The notes under the pieces are model-generated. The model was not told where the DNA came from and did no database searches. It saw nothing but the letters and a program-made list of their open reading frames with translations. DNA of 64,000 bases, taken from positions 663,839-727,838 of the forward strand of contig CM065690.1 in NCBI GenBank assembly GCA_017654935.2, read 5' to 3'. This DNA comes from Phymorhynchus buccinoides. Taxonomy: Eukaryota > Mollusca > Gastropoda > Neogastropoda > Raphitomidae. This document shows positions 1-12,920 of this stretch, in pieces. The first letter of the stretch is position 1; every line of letters begins with the position of its first letter. The position numbers were made by a program, and so were the translations under genes.

Positions 1-391
<391 letters not shown>

Positions 392-470
392 GCACCGCAA
401 AAAACACAGCACAAACCTCTTATTCAATCTTCCCTCACGTGCACACAACGATAGACAACTGATCAAATAT

Positions 471-956
471 TTAGGGCGCAGCAGGAAAAAGATGGGTTTT
501 AAGAGAGGTTTTGAATGAGGAGACTGAGTTGGAGTGTCGGAGAGGAGAAGGCAGAGAATTCCAAAGAGATGGTGCTTGACAAGAAAAAGAACGTTGGCCA
601 GCAGATTTGAGACGGATGGAGGGAATGGAAAGGAGACGAGAATCAGAAGACGAACGTAGTTGGCGAGCTGGGACATAGAGATGAAGAAGATCAGAGAGAT
701 ACAGGGGAGCTTGATCATTCAGTGACTTGAAGGCAAGGAGGAGAATTTTGTAGTCAATACGTGATTGAACTGGGAGCCAATGTAGGGAACGAAGAACCGG
801 AGTGATGTGATCGTACCTAGGGGAGCGAGAAATGAGACGAGCAGCATTATTCTGGACCCGTTGGAGCTTAGAGATGAGAATTGATGGACAGCCAGCAAGA
901 AGTGAGTTACAGTAGTCAAGGCGAGACAGGACAAAAGCACATACTAGAGTCTTCAA
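471..956 (-). mobile_element. LINE reverse-transcriptase C-terminal relic (CR1/L2-like)
   Basis: A 161-codon open frame on the minus strand reads like the region after the RT palm of CR1/L2-type non-LTR retrotransposons. It has SRLDYCNSLLAG, then LQRVQNNAARLI, HITPVLRSLHWLPV and RIDYKILLLAFKSL, and ends shortly after SLKTHLF. RT motifs A-C and the endonuclease are missing, so this is a 5'-truncated dead copy. A more decayed relative lies at 3168-3740. The family call rests on motif recognition; the exact clade is uncertain. Confidence 0.8.
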
Positions 957-1544
957 TCACTCAATTCCATCACGAGTTGCATAAAGGACTATTTTGTATC
1001 GTTATTTTGTGAATTTATACCATTTTCATAAGAGGACTGTGAGTACTTTCATTTTGACAACAAATATGGCCGCCTGAGTACTTCCATCATAGACACCAGC
1101 TGCTTTGAGTTTTGACTGAGAAGAACAGTGTGCTCTCTCCTTTAGTAGGTAGGTCACCTATCATTGTGACTTGAAAAGAACTTGTGGTAGTTATTCGTTG
1201 CTGGATTGGTCACTCCTAGCATCATTGTGACCGGACTTCTAGTTGTTATCGTGTGCAGAGGCATTTCTTTCTTTGCTTTGTGAGCTTATCTCCCTTCGCC
1301 CATGTCGAGCTAGGTGTGTGTTGTTGTTTTTCTGACTGTTTACACCAAAAACTGTGAGTACTAAATTTTTCTTTCTTGTGTTCTACACCCAGTGCATGGG
1401 TAAAGATGGTGTTCCCGTGGCATGTCTTCCCCACCTAGTACAATGTACTAGAGTGGTAACAGTAGCGCTTGCAGCAACGCTGTTATTAGTAACAGCGTGT
1501 GCACCCATTGCAAAGACACTTGTATCTCTGACAACTCCATAAAA
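957..1544. other. Unassigned stretch before LINE ORF
   Basis: No convincing gene is visible. The DNA is non-repetitive within the window and precedes the start codon of the LINE ORF at 1545 directly, so it may be 5' untranslated sequence of that element. That is inference from position only. Confidence 0.4.
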
Positions 1545-2840
1545 ATGTCAACAAATTCTCACTCGCCTTCTGATGGGAATAGAAGCCAACAGGCCTCAGA
1601 CAACTCGTTCATTTCAAAATACCCCTGCGGCACATGTGACAGGAGAGTAACATGGGACCAATGAGGAGTAGCCTGCGAAGGATGTGGGCAATGGTTCCAC
1701 GCCTCGTGTCAGAGCATGTTGTCCGCCTCCTACGATAAACTATGTGACTCAACCAACAAAGACATCATATGGAAATGTATCATTTGTGATGGCGCCAACT
1801 ACAGCACAACCACATTCGATCTCTTTGGCATTGACCAAACAAACCACCTTCAAAATCAGTCTGACTCCGAGTTCACTCCACTCCACACCTCCACCCCTAC
1901 AAGAGCTACCCGGCAAAACAAGCAACACAACAGACCCCTCAGGTTCCTGAACATCAACCTTCAGTCAATTACTGGCAAAGTGCCGGAACTACTGAACCTC
2001 ATCAACAGCTCCAAGCCTGACATTATTCTAGCAACAGAAACCTGGCTAGACTCATCCATCTCTTCCAGTGAACTCTTCCCTCAAAACTACAGAGTTTTCA
2101 GAAAGGACCGCCATAGAAATGGTGGTGGCATCTTACTATCGCCCGAACGCAGGTGACGAAAACAGCCAGCGAAATGTTCAACTATCCGCTCAGAGAGCAA
2201 CAGCCACCGGAGCTCACACTGTTGTCGGTGGCGATTTCAACTTCCCTGCCATCGACTGGTCCGACATCAAGGTGAAGTCCACGTCCACCTACCCTGTGCT
2301 GCACCACATGTTCCTGGACACTATCCAAGACCTTGGTCTGGAGCAGATGGTGACCTTTCCCACAAGAGGAGTCAACACCTTGGATCTGTTCCTGACCAAC
2401 CACCCATCATTAGTGCCCAGAACAGAGAGCATTCCAGGGCTGTCAGACCATGACATTGTGTACCTGGAATACCAGATTCACCCACCACAGCAACGGCAGA
2501 TCCAGCGGACTGTCCCACAGTACAGCAAAGCCGACTGGCCCAAGTTACGTGCTGCTGCCAGACAGCTTTCAGAGTCCATCACCACCACCTACAGTGCAAA
2601 TAGCAACACTGAAGTTATTTGGGCCCATCTGAAAGAAGGCTTCCACTCGGCTGTCATCACTCTCCGACCAAAAAATAGCAAGCCCTGGGTCGACATTGAG
2701 ACCAAAAAGCTGATCAGGCGGATAAACCGTTTCTACAAGCGGTGGAAGAAGACGGGAGATGAAAGCGTCCACCACCAAGTCAAAGTGCTGAAGCGGCACA
2801 TCCAAAGAAGACTGGCGAACCCCGACCGGCACAGCTCCTG
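1545..2840 (+). pseudogene. LINE ORF fragment: PHD-like zinc finger plus APE endonuclease
   Basis: An ATG at 1545 opens a frame with a PHD-like zinc finger: CGTC, then CEGCGQWFHASC, then WKCIIC. An apurinic-type endonuclease follows: FLNINLQSITGK, ILATETWLDSS, NGGG, GGDFNFPAIDW, TLDLFLTN and LSDHD. PHD plus endonuclease is a known architecture in CR1/Jockey-group LINEs. The copy is dead: TGA at 1662-1664 interrupts the finger, a deletion and frameshift near 2130-2150 moves the frame, and homology stops near 2840 before the RT. A matching RT portion may be the family represented at 45242-46506, but the two cannot be linked from this sequence. Confidence 0.8.
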
Positions 2841-2849
2841 CCCTTCATT

Positions 2850-2960
2850 TAATAATGATAATAATAAGCATTTCTTTGCGCTTACTCTTGAAAAGCCCTA
2901 AGCGCTTACAAATTAATAAGATACAAAATAATAATAATTATAATAATAAATAGCATACAT
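2850..2960. repeat. AT-rich dispersed repeat tail
   Basis: AATAATGATAATAATAAGC followed by a GCGC-containing segment and an (ATA)n-rich end. It resembles the short dispersed repeat at 44938-45025 (AATGCTTATATAGCGC), suggesting a SINE or small transposon terminus. It abuts the broken LINE ORF. Confidence 0.4.
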
Positions 2961-2999
2961 AATTGATAAAATAGAGATCACTAGCAAGAACATCACACT

Positions 3000-3094
3000 C
3001 TCACACGCTCACACACACACGCACGAACGCACACGCACACGTGCGCACGCACGCGCGCGCACGCACGCACACGCACGCACACACACACACACAC

Positions 3095-3149
<55 letters not shown>

Positions 3150-3160
3150 CACACACACAC
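3000..3160. repeat. (CA)n and (TA)n microsatellite
   Basis: Interrupted CA/CG dinucleotide DNA grading into an uninterrupted CA run and a short TATATA segment at about 3137-3148. Confidence 0.9.
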
Positions 3161-3167
3161 AGAGGAG

Positions 3168-3740
3168 GAAGGTCAGTAGAAATGGAAGGACACAAATTAG
3201 GATCGCAATAAAGTAGTTTTGAGAGAAGACTTGAAAGAAAGCAGAGAGTTTGAGCTGCGGAGAGAAAGAGGGAGTTTGTTCCAAGAGGTATAGGAGTCTG
3301 GAAAGAGAAAGAACGTTCGCCAAGAGGTAGTCCTGAAACGGTAACGAGGGATCTGAAGGATATGAGTCAGAGGAGCGTATGCGTAGCTGTCTAGGTGGAG
3401 AATAGACAGTTAGAAGACCAGCCAGGTAGGAAGGAGCAAGACCGCACAGCAGGAGAGAGCTTGTAATCGATCCATTTTTCAACAGGGAGCCAACGCAGAG
3501 ACTGAAGCATGGGAGTGGCACGAGAAGATTTAGATTGTTGTAGAAAAAAGCGTGCAGCGTTGCTTTGAATCTTCTGCAATTCGATGAGGAGGTTCTGAGG
3601 GCAACCAAAGAGAAGGGAATGACAATAGTCAAGACGAGAGAGAACAAAGGCAGACAGGAGAGTGTTAGTAGCATCTTCAGAGAGAAAGTGACGTACAGAA
3701 GCAATGCGACGGAGTTCCAGATATCAAGCACGACAGATAG
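3168..3740 (-). mobile_element. Decayed LINE C-terminal relic
   Basis: Minus-strand frames contain LQKIQSNAARFF and TPMLQSLRWLPV in one register and [16 protein letters not shown] sequence in another. These correspond to the better preserved relic at 471-956 but with several frameshifts. No RT catalytic motif remains. Confidence 0.65.
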
Positions 3741-3745
3741 AGGGC

Positions 3746-3748
<3 letters not shown>

Positions 3749-3795
<47 letters not shown>
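3749..3795. repeat. (GT)n microsatellite
   Basis: Uninterrupted GT dinucleotide run next to the LINE relic. Confidence 0.95.
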
Positions 3796-3796
<1 letters not shown>

Positions 3797-3870
3797 GAAT
3801 AAGGATTATATCATCAGTCTCCAAAATTCTCCACTGAACTAGTGTATGATAAATAGAGGAGAGAGAGACG

Positions 3871-5640
<1,770 letters not shown>

Positions 5641-5642
5641 AT

Positions 5643-6202
<560 letters not shown>

Positions 6203-6322
6203 TTAAAGACCCCCCACATCACGTGTCACATTCCCTCTTATGCTTGGAAGATTTATTAAGATTTCTTACCATCTATAAGAGGGAAAACCATGATTTTGAC
6301 ACGTGACGTGGTGGGTCTTTAA
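6203..6322. mobile_element. Small palindromic MITE-like element
   Basis: The left arm TTAAAGACCCCCCACATCAC is mirrored by a right arm that reads TTAAAGACCCACCACGTCAC in reverse complement, and both continue with CGTGTCA and a CCCTCTTA motif. The arms enclose a short AT-rich centre. This is a fold-back, non-coding miniature element of about 120 bp with TTAA-like ends. Confidence 0.65.
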
Positions 6323-6459
6323 ATCGTGTTTAGGAAGCCAGAAACAAGCAACTCCATGCCTGGGGGTAAACTACGGAGATCACCTGGAGACCAACAGAGG
6401 AGATCATGGGCATAGTAGAGATCCTTCCTCCCCCCCCCCCCCCTCTCCTGTGCCCACGC

Positions 6460-7190
6460 TCCCTTTGTCCTCACTTCTTAAGCAGTATTATCTCCCTTTT
6501 CTCACTTCTTAAGCAGTATTATCTCCCTTTTCTCACTTCTTAAGCAGTATTATCTCCCTTTTCTTACTTCTTAAGCAGTATTATCTCCCTTTTCTCACTT
6601 CTTAAGCAGTATTATCTCCCTTTGTCCTCACTTCTTAAGCAGTATTATCGCCCTTTTCTCACTTCTTAAGCAGTATTATCTCCCTTTTCTCACTTCTTAA
6701 GCAATATTATCTCCCTGTCCTCACTTCTTTAGCAATATTATCTCCCTTTTCTCACTTCTTAAGCAATATTATCTCCCTGTTCTCACTTCTTTAGCAATAT
6801 TATCTCCCTGTCCTCACTTCTTAAGCAATATTATCTCCCTGTCCTCACTTCTTTAGCAATATTATCTCCCTTTTCTCACTTCTTAAGCAATATTATCTCC
6901 CTTTTCTCACTTCTTTCTTAGCAATATTATCTCCCTGTTCTCACTTCTTAAGCAATATTATCTCCCTTTTCTCACTTCTTTAGCAATATTATCTCCCTGT
7001 CCTCACTTCTTAAGCAATATTATCTCCCTGTCCTCACTTCTTTAGCAATATTATCTCCCTGTCCTCACTTCTTAAGCAATATTATCTCCCTTTTCTCACT
7101 TCTTAAGCAATATTATCTCCCTGTCCTCACTTCTTAAGCAATATTATCTCCCTGTCCTCACTTCTTTAGCAATATTATCTCCCTGTCGTT
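6460..7190. repeat. Minisatellite, about 31-bp unit
   Basis: About 24 units of TCACTTCTTAAGCAGTATTA plus ATCTCCCTTTTC, with variants (CAATATT, CTGTCC, CTTTAGC). A poly-C run precedes it at 6428-6443. Confidence 0.95.
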
Positions 7191-7372
7191 CCTTCTTATT
7201 GCCATTTTCTGCTGTCATAACGGTCTGTCATCTGTCCTTATTGCCATTTTCTGCTGTCATAATGGTCTGTCATCTGTCCTTATTGCCATTTTCTGCTGTC
7301 ATAATGGTCTGTCATCTGTCCTTATTGCCATTTTCTGCTGTCATAATGGTCTGTCATCTGTCTCTGTCACCA
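7191..7372. repeat. Minisatellite, 42-bp unit x4
   Basis: Four copies of CTTATTGCCATTTTCTGCTG followed by TCATAATGGTCTGTCATCTGTC. The 42-bp period keeps one frame open, but there is no other coding sign. Confidence 0.9.
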
Positions 7373-7454
7373 GCTCAGATCAACAATTCAACAAACAACC
7401 AAACCATGAACATGTGCAGTCACACCCACTAAGCATCCCCTTTCTGTTTCCTGC

Positions 7455-7605
<151 letters not shown>

Positions 7606-7960
7606 ACAGATGATAAGGTGGTCCATGGAGAGCTGTCAGTTGTCAGCACACAGCACCACTTGAAAACAAGCTCTCAAACAGATGATAAGGTGGTCCATGG
7701 AGAGCTGTCAGTTGTTACACAGTCTTCCAGTTGGCGCCCAGCGATCAAACAGATGATAAGGTGGTCCATGGAGAGCTGTCAGTTGTCAGCACACAGTCTT
7801 CCAGTTGGCGCCCAGCGATCAAAGTCCAGGAACTAGCCATGCGTCCAGTGTCGTAACACTCAGGCCTGGATGCCTGCAGTAGACCATAGACTAGAGGCGG
7901 GTTCTGGGGGGCTGTCAGTTGACTCCCCCTCCCATCCAGTTGGCGCCCAGCGAAAAAACA
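7606..7960. repeat. Minisatellite, about 70-bp unit x3
   Basis: Three units beginning AACAGATGATAAGGTGGTCC and ending near TTGGCGCCCAGCGATC, followed by a partial copy ending TTGGCGCCCAGCG just before the SINE. Confidence 0.85.
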
Positions 7961-7976
7961 GAAAAAAAGAGGGTCC

Positions 7977-8350
7977 ATGCCGCCGTGGCATAGTGGTAAA
8001 GTCGCGGTCTACTGGCTGGGAGGTCACGGGTTCGAAGTCCCATCTAGCCAGGTCCAGTTTCGTAACCTCAGACCTGGATCCTACCCAGAGTGAGTGGCTA
8101 TGGGCTCAATGGGAAGACTGAAACCCCCACACACAGTCGGGCTTCATCCGCTGAACGGATGCCATTCTAAGAGTGTTGCTCTAATTTCAAGACCAACACT
8201 ACAGGTGTCTGTCGTTCTGGGGCCTGGTTAACGCCGGGATAGAAAGGAAGCGTAGAATACAGCCCTGTCATGTAGACTCGGACCGATACGGAAATCCATA
8301 GCTTCATCGTCACTGATCTGCCTCATTTCCATCAATCATCAAAAAGTATT
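7977..8350 (+). mobile_element. tRNA-derived SINE
   Basis: The head carries RNA polymerase III promoter boxes like a tRNA: a box A-like TGGCATAGTGG near 7985 and box B GGTTCGAAGTCC near 8029, about 45 bp apart. A non-tRNA body follows and ends in an AT-rich tail (AAAAAGTATTTTTTTAAAA) near 8342-8360. It is a SINE, not a functional tRNA, because the cloverleaf cannot be closed and transcription would continue into the body. Confidence 0.75.
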
Positions 8351-8360
8351 TTTTTAAAAT

Positions 8361-8925
8361 CCAATTCAGTGTGTGGCTTTGTATGCCCTGTGTGACCTCA
8401 GTTTCGGTTTCCAATCCAGTTTATGCTTTGGTGCGTTCGGGTCAAAGTCATGGGGATCAGTGTGTTCTGGGGAGCTGTCGGTGGACGGTCGTGGTGGCGC
8501 CCTCGGAGGAGGACCTCACTCACGCTGGCTCCGCGACTAAGAGAATAGTGTCGTCAGTAGGGGGCTTAGTAGGTGGTGTCCTGAACAGACTCCACTGAAC
8601 TCCACCGAAGTGACTCAGCAGCAGTGCAGTGTCTCCTCGGTTGGTTGCCTCCTGACGGCCTAACATAGATTCGCTCCCCTTGGACTGCTGGTTTCGGATT
8701 CTGCGACTTGAACAAGCCGGGGTGTGGCTGCGAGTTGGGACTCGGAATGAGCGGCGTGGGAGCAAAGTCACTGTACGGCGAAGAAGACGGACAGCAACAA
8801 CAACAAAAAAGAAGAAAAAAAGAGAGGGACATCCATGCTCTCTTATAATTTTACGCAAAGCCAGAAGAGGCCTTCCCTGCATCTTTTACATTCACATTAT
8901 TGTCAGCTTCTGAGGGGCTTCGTCC
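8361..8925. other. Unassigned, ends in A-rich tract
   Basis: No gene is recognised. The stretch ends near 8790-8830 in an A-rich CAACAACAACAAAAAAG segment, so it may be another retroposed sequence, but no terminal duplication was found. Confidence 0.35.
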
Positions 8926-9312
8926 CGAAGACCCCCCAACACAGCCGTTGGACCCCCCCCCCTCTGGACTTACTGATCCACCCTGAGTCTATATTGGCAG
9001 ACCTGTCATTCGCTCTGTGGTGCAGTCTCTAAGCCTGGTCCTGACCTCCCCCCCTCTGGACTTACTGATCCGCCCTATATGGGCAGACCTGTCATTCGCT
9101 CTGTGGTGCAGTCTCTAAGCCTGTGCCTGACCTCCCCCCCTCTGGACTTACTGATCCGCCCTATATGGGAAGACCTGTCAATTCGCTCTGTGGTGCAGTC
9201 TCTAAGCCTGGTCCTGACCTCCCCCCCTCTGGACTTACTGATCCGCCCTATATGGGCAGACCTGTCATTCGCTCTGTGGTGCAGTCTCTAAGCCTGTGCC
9301 TGACCTCCGCCA
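8926..9312. repeat. Minisatellite, about 86-bp unit x4-5
   Basis: Units contain CTGGACTTACTGATCCGCCC, TATATGGGCAGACCTGTCATTCG and GTGGTGCAGTCTCTAAGCCTG, linked by CCCCCCC tracts. Confidence 0.9.
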
Positions 9313-9735
9313 CTTGAAGAGAGGTGGCCCTCCCCTAACGACCCGCAATCGGCTTTCAGGCCAGAGCCCCTGTCAATCCCGATTAGTGCGGATTACATGT
9401 CGCCGTCAGCCCGCCTCGCCTATCAGAGCCATTGTAAAAGAAAGATGTAAAGCCTGTACACACGTAGGCCTAAAGCCACTTCCCGAACAATAAGGCTGCA
9501 TGCAACGAAACGTGAGGTCACGTGACAGTGAGAAAGGCAGCCAGGTGTGAGAAAGGTCTTTAACCCGTGTGCTAGTGTTAAGTGGTGACACCATAGAAGT
9601 CTTCTGAACGCTGGAAATACTGACAATTTACCCCTTGTTGTCTGTGTGGGTGTGGCGGGATTTCCATCCAGATCCGGACTGCCCGCGGACACCGTGTCAA
9701 TCATAGCCTGTGTATATACACAGACTCTGATGTTA
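9313..9735. other. No feature recognised
   Basis: Unique-looking DNA between two minisatellites, with no coding resemblance on either strand. Confidence 0.5.
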
Positions 9736-10265
9736 ATTGTAAGAGAAGGGACACAGTGTTGTAAGAAAAGGGACACAGTGTTGTAAGAGAAGGGACACAG
9801 TGTTGTAAGAGAAGGGACACAGTGTTGTAAGAGAAGGGACACAGTGTTGTAAGAGAAGGGACACAGTGTTGTAAGAGAAGGGACACAGTGTTGTAAGAGA
9901 AGGGACACAGTGTTGTAAGAGAAGGGACACAGTGTTGTAAGAGAAGGGACACAGTGTTGTAAGAGAAGGGACACAGTGTTGTAAGAGAAGGGACACAGTG
10001 TTGTAAGAGAAGGGACACAGTGTTGTAAGAGAAGGGACACAGTTTTGTAAGAGAAGGGACACAGTGTTGTAAGAGAAGGGACACAGTGTTGTAAGAGAAG
10101 GGACACAGTGTTGTAAGAGAAGGGACACAGTGTTGTAAGAGAAGGGACACAGTGTTGTAAGAGAAGGGACACAGTGTTGTAAGAGAAGGGACACAGTGTT
10201 GTAAGAGAAGGGACACAGTGTTGTAAGAGAAGGGACACAGTGTTGTAAGAGAAGGGACACAGTGA
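9736..10265. repeat. Minisatellite, 22-bp unit x about 24
   Basis: Near-identical copies of AGAGAAGGGACACAGTGTTG plus TA. Very low divergence implies recent homogenisation. Because 22 is not a multiple of three, the open frames cycle through three registers and are spurious. Confidence 0.97.
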
Positions 10266-10399
10266 ACGAGGAAGGATTGGGTTTGTTGAAGATCACCAGA
10301 TCATTAGAAGATATAGACATCAGCCGTCTTCATTCGCGGAAACACTGAAAACAATAAACTGTGATTGTGTTGGATCTCCACTACCTTTCAGTGTTAAAG

Positions 10400-10890
10400 G
10401 TAAATTGGTTACCGTTCATCTGTCTGGACTGTTGATATTTTAGAATAACACTTTCAGAATTGAGGGCAGAGGACTGGTGCCAGGACTCATTACAGGGCAC
10501 AGTGGCCTATGCCCTCTGGCACAGTGGTAGGAGTTCATCTGTCTGGACAGTTGATATTTTAGAATAACACTTTCAGAATTGAGGGCAGAGGACTGGTGCC
10601 AGGAGTCATTACAGGGCACAGTGGCCTATGCCCTCTGGCACAGTGGTAGGAGTACATCTGTCTGGACTGTTGATATTTTAGAATAACACTTTCAGAATTG
10701 AGGGCAGAGGACTGGTGCCAGGAGTCATTACAGGGCACAGTGGCCTATGCCCTCTGGCACAGTGGTAGGAGTACATCTGTCTGGACTGTTGATATTTTAG
10801 AATAACACTTTCAGAATTGAGGGCAGAGGACTGGTGCCAGGAGTCATTACAGGGCACAGTGGCCTATGCCCTCTGGCACAGTGGCAGGAG
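10400..10890. repeat. Minisatellite, 119-bp unit x4
   Basis: Four long units containing CATCTGTCTGGACTGTTGAT, AATAACACTTTCAGAATTG and CCCTCTGGCACAGTGGTAGG. Confidence 0.92.
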
Positions 10891-10959
10891 TACACTGCTG
10901 TCCAGGGATACATCCTCCACACACTGGATTGTCTTTCTCGCCTAAATCCAATTCTGGAG

Positions 10960-11212
10960 TTTTTTCGCTGAAACCTTCTGTTGTCCAGCTCTCCACAGAG
11001 TCTCCATCTTCACTGAAGACTGTTAGCCAACCAGAGATGCCTGAAGTTTCTTCCCTACAAACCTTCTGCTGTCCAGTTCTCCATAGAGTGTCAATCTTCT
11101 CTACAAACCTTCTGCTGTCCAGCTCTCCATAGAGTTTCTTTCTTCTCCGAATACCTTCTGCTGTCCAGCTCTCCCTAGAGTTTCTTTCTTTTCTGAAGAC
11201 CTTCTGCTGTTT
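10960..11212. repeat. Minisatellite related to 15560-15735
   Basis: Units of CCTTCTGCTGTCCAGCTCTC followed by a CATAGAGT or CCTAGAGT variant and TTCTTTCTTCTCTGAAGA. The same family forms a second array at 15560-15735. Confidence 0.85.
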
Positions 11213-11795
11213 AATGTTTTAATCAAAGCACCCACCTATGCTTATGTTGAGTGTGTGTATGTATGTAGATCACTCATCTATGTATCGTTACATGTCCTAA
11301 TTTCTATGAAATATGGAGAACGCTCTGAGCGCTCTATAATTATCTGCAAACGGACAGCCTGCTTTAGTTAGCCCAGCCTGAATTCCTTGGGCCCTGGTGG
11401 ATCCAATAATGAAACCTTTTTTTTTAATTTTCAAAATAAATTGAGCAGTTGTGTGAAGCACATGAAGTACAGGAAGGGGCACAGCAATTGATTGGTCATA
11501 GATGGCCTGGAAAGCTCCAGACAATGACTGTTTCCATGGTGACCCAATTTCAGAAAGCGTCCTTTGAGAGACGAAAAAAGCACTTTTGTAATTTGAATAT
11601 TTTCAAACGTGGGTTAAAAAAATCAGGATGCATGCTTGAAATTCAAAGTGAAGAGCTAAAGGCTTCCATTTGGGGAAACAGGTTCGTATATGGCTGAAAT
11701 GTTTTGTGGAAACTGTAGCACAACTGAGGATTTTCTCTAAGCGGTTACCATGGAAACCTAGTGTCTTTCTGGAACCGGCCGAGGCGTCTTGTGGG
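11213..11795. other. No feature recognised
   Basis: Non-repetitive DNA. Short open frames (for example 11449-11697) show no recognisable domain. Confidence 0.45.
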
Positions 11796-12352
11796 AAATC
11801 ACTGACAATAAAGGGCCGCCACACTGCGCACGACTTGATCCAACTGCTACATAACCCTAAATCACTGACATTAAAGGGCCGCCACACTGCGCACGACTCG
11901 ATCCAACTGCTACATAACCCTAAATCACTGACATTAAAGGGCCGCCACACTGCGCACGACTTGATCCAACTGCTACATAACCCTAAATCACTGACATTAA
12001 AGGGCCGCCACACTGCGCACGACTCGATCCAACTGCTACATAACCCTAAATCACTGACATTAAAGGGCCACCACACTGCGCACGACTCGATCCAACTGCT
12101 ACATAACCCTAAATCACTGACATTAAAGGGCCGCCACACTGCGCACGACTCGATCCAACTGCTACATAACCCTAAATCACTGACATTAAAGGGCCGCCAC
12201 ACTGCGCACGACTCGATCCAACTGCTACATAACCCTAAATCACTGACATTAAAGGGCCGCCACACTGCGCACGACTCGATCCAACTGCTACATAACCCTA
12301 AATCACTGACATTAAAGGGCCGCCACACTGCGCACGACTCGATCCAACTGCC
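11796..12352. repeat. Minisatellite, 63-bp unit x9
   Basis: Nine copies of AAATCACTGACATTAAAGGG, CCGCCACACTGCGCACGAC, TCGATCCAACTG and CTACATAACCCT. The 63-bp period leaves both strands open for over 230 codons, but all copies are nearly identical and no splice or start context is seen. The AGGGCCGCCACAC core resembles the end of the MITE at 31833-32041. Confidence 0.92.
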
Positions 12353-12525
12353 ATCGAACGGTGACAGCTGTGAGGCATGATTCTCCTGAAATACTACTGT
12401 CTAAATGAATCTCATGAAATCCTACTAGATATTTATAGCTCAGTGTACCGTCCGCACTGTTGCCAGACACGAGTTTTTAAAATAATGCCATTTTCAGATT
12501 GTAGTGTTCAAGAATAACAGGTGAC
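12353..12525. other. No feature recognised
   Basis: Short unique stretch before the acceptor-derived array of the dynein gene. Confidence 0.4.
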
Positions 12526-12863
12526 TTTTAATGCACTCCATCACCACCTTCGTTGTATGTTTCATTGTGTGCGTGCAGGCTAACCACAATAACAGGTGAC
12601 TTTTAGTGCACTCCACCTTCGTTGTATGTTTCATTGTGTGTGTGCAGGCTAACCACAATAACAGGTGACTTTTAGTGCACTCCACCTTCGTTGTATGTTT
12701 CATTGTGTGTGTGCAGGCTAACCACAATAACAGGTGACTTTTAGTGCACTCCACCTTCGTTGCTGTATCTTTCATTGTGTGTGTGCAGGCTAACCACAAT
12801 AACAGGTGACTTGTAGTGCACTCCATCACCACCTTCGTTGTATGTTTCATTGTATGTGTGCAG
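12526..12863 (+). repeat. Acceptor-side array of dynein exon 1
   Basis: Four tandem units of about 72-78 bp precede the real exon. Each ends with a TTTCATTGTGTGTGTGCAG acceptor followed by the first ten exon bases (GCTAACCACA), then reverts to intron (ATAACAGGTGACTTTTAGTG). The fifth acceptor, at 12861-12863, leads into the full exon. Tandem duplication of the 3' splice site is seen directly; any effect on splicing is inference. Confidence 0.88.
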
Positions 12864-12920
12864 GCTAACCACAAAGGAGAATTCACCACTTCACATAACG
12901 CCATGGCTGCCGTGAAGCTG
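12864..12920 (+). CDS. Dynein light chain exon 1 (start codon)
   Basis: The acceptor TGTGTGCAG ends at 12863. The ATG at 12903 sits in a favourable context (GCCATGG) and encodes MAAVKL before the donor GTGAGC at 12921, leaving phase 0. The first 39 nt would be 5' UTR. The exon is flanked by splice-site-derived arrays on both sides. The start is chosen because phase and context fit; no transcript evidence is available. Confidence 0.7.

Noticed and set aside
7977..8060. Functional tRNA gene
   Set aside because: Box A and box B are present, but arms do not pair into a cloverleaf and the homology runs into a longer SINE body.
9423..10320. 171-271 codon frames (CVPSLTTLCPFSYNTVSLLLQH)
   Set aside because: 22-bp unit cycles through three registers of the same DNA; periodicity artefact.
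11603..12380. 236-241 codon frames on both strands
   Set aside because: 63-bp repeat artefact; both strands are open and units are identical at third positions.
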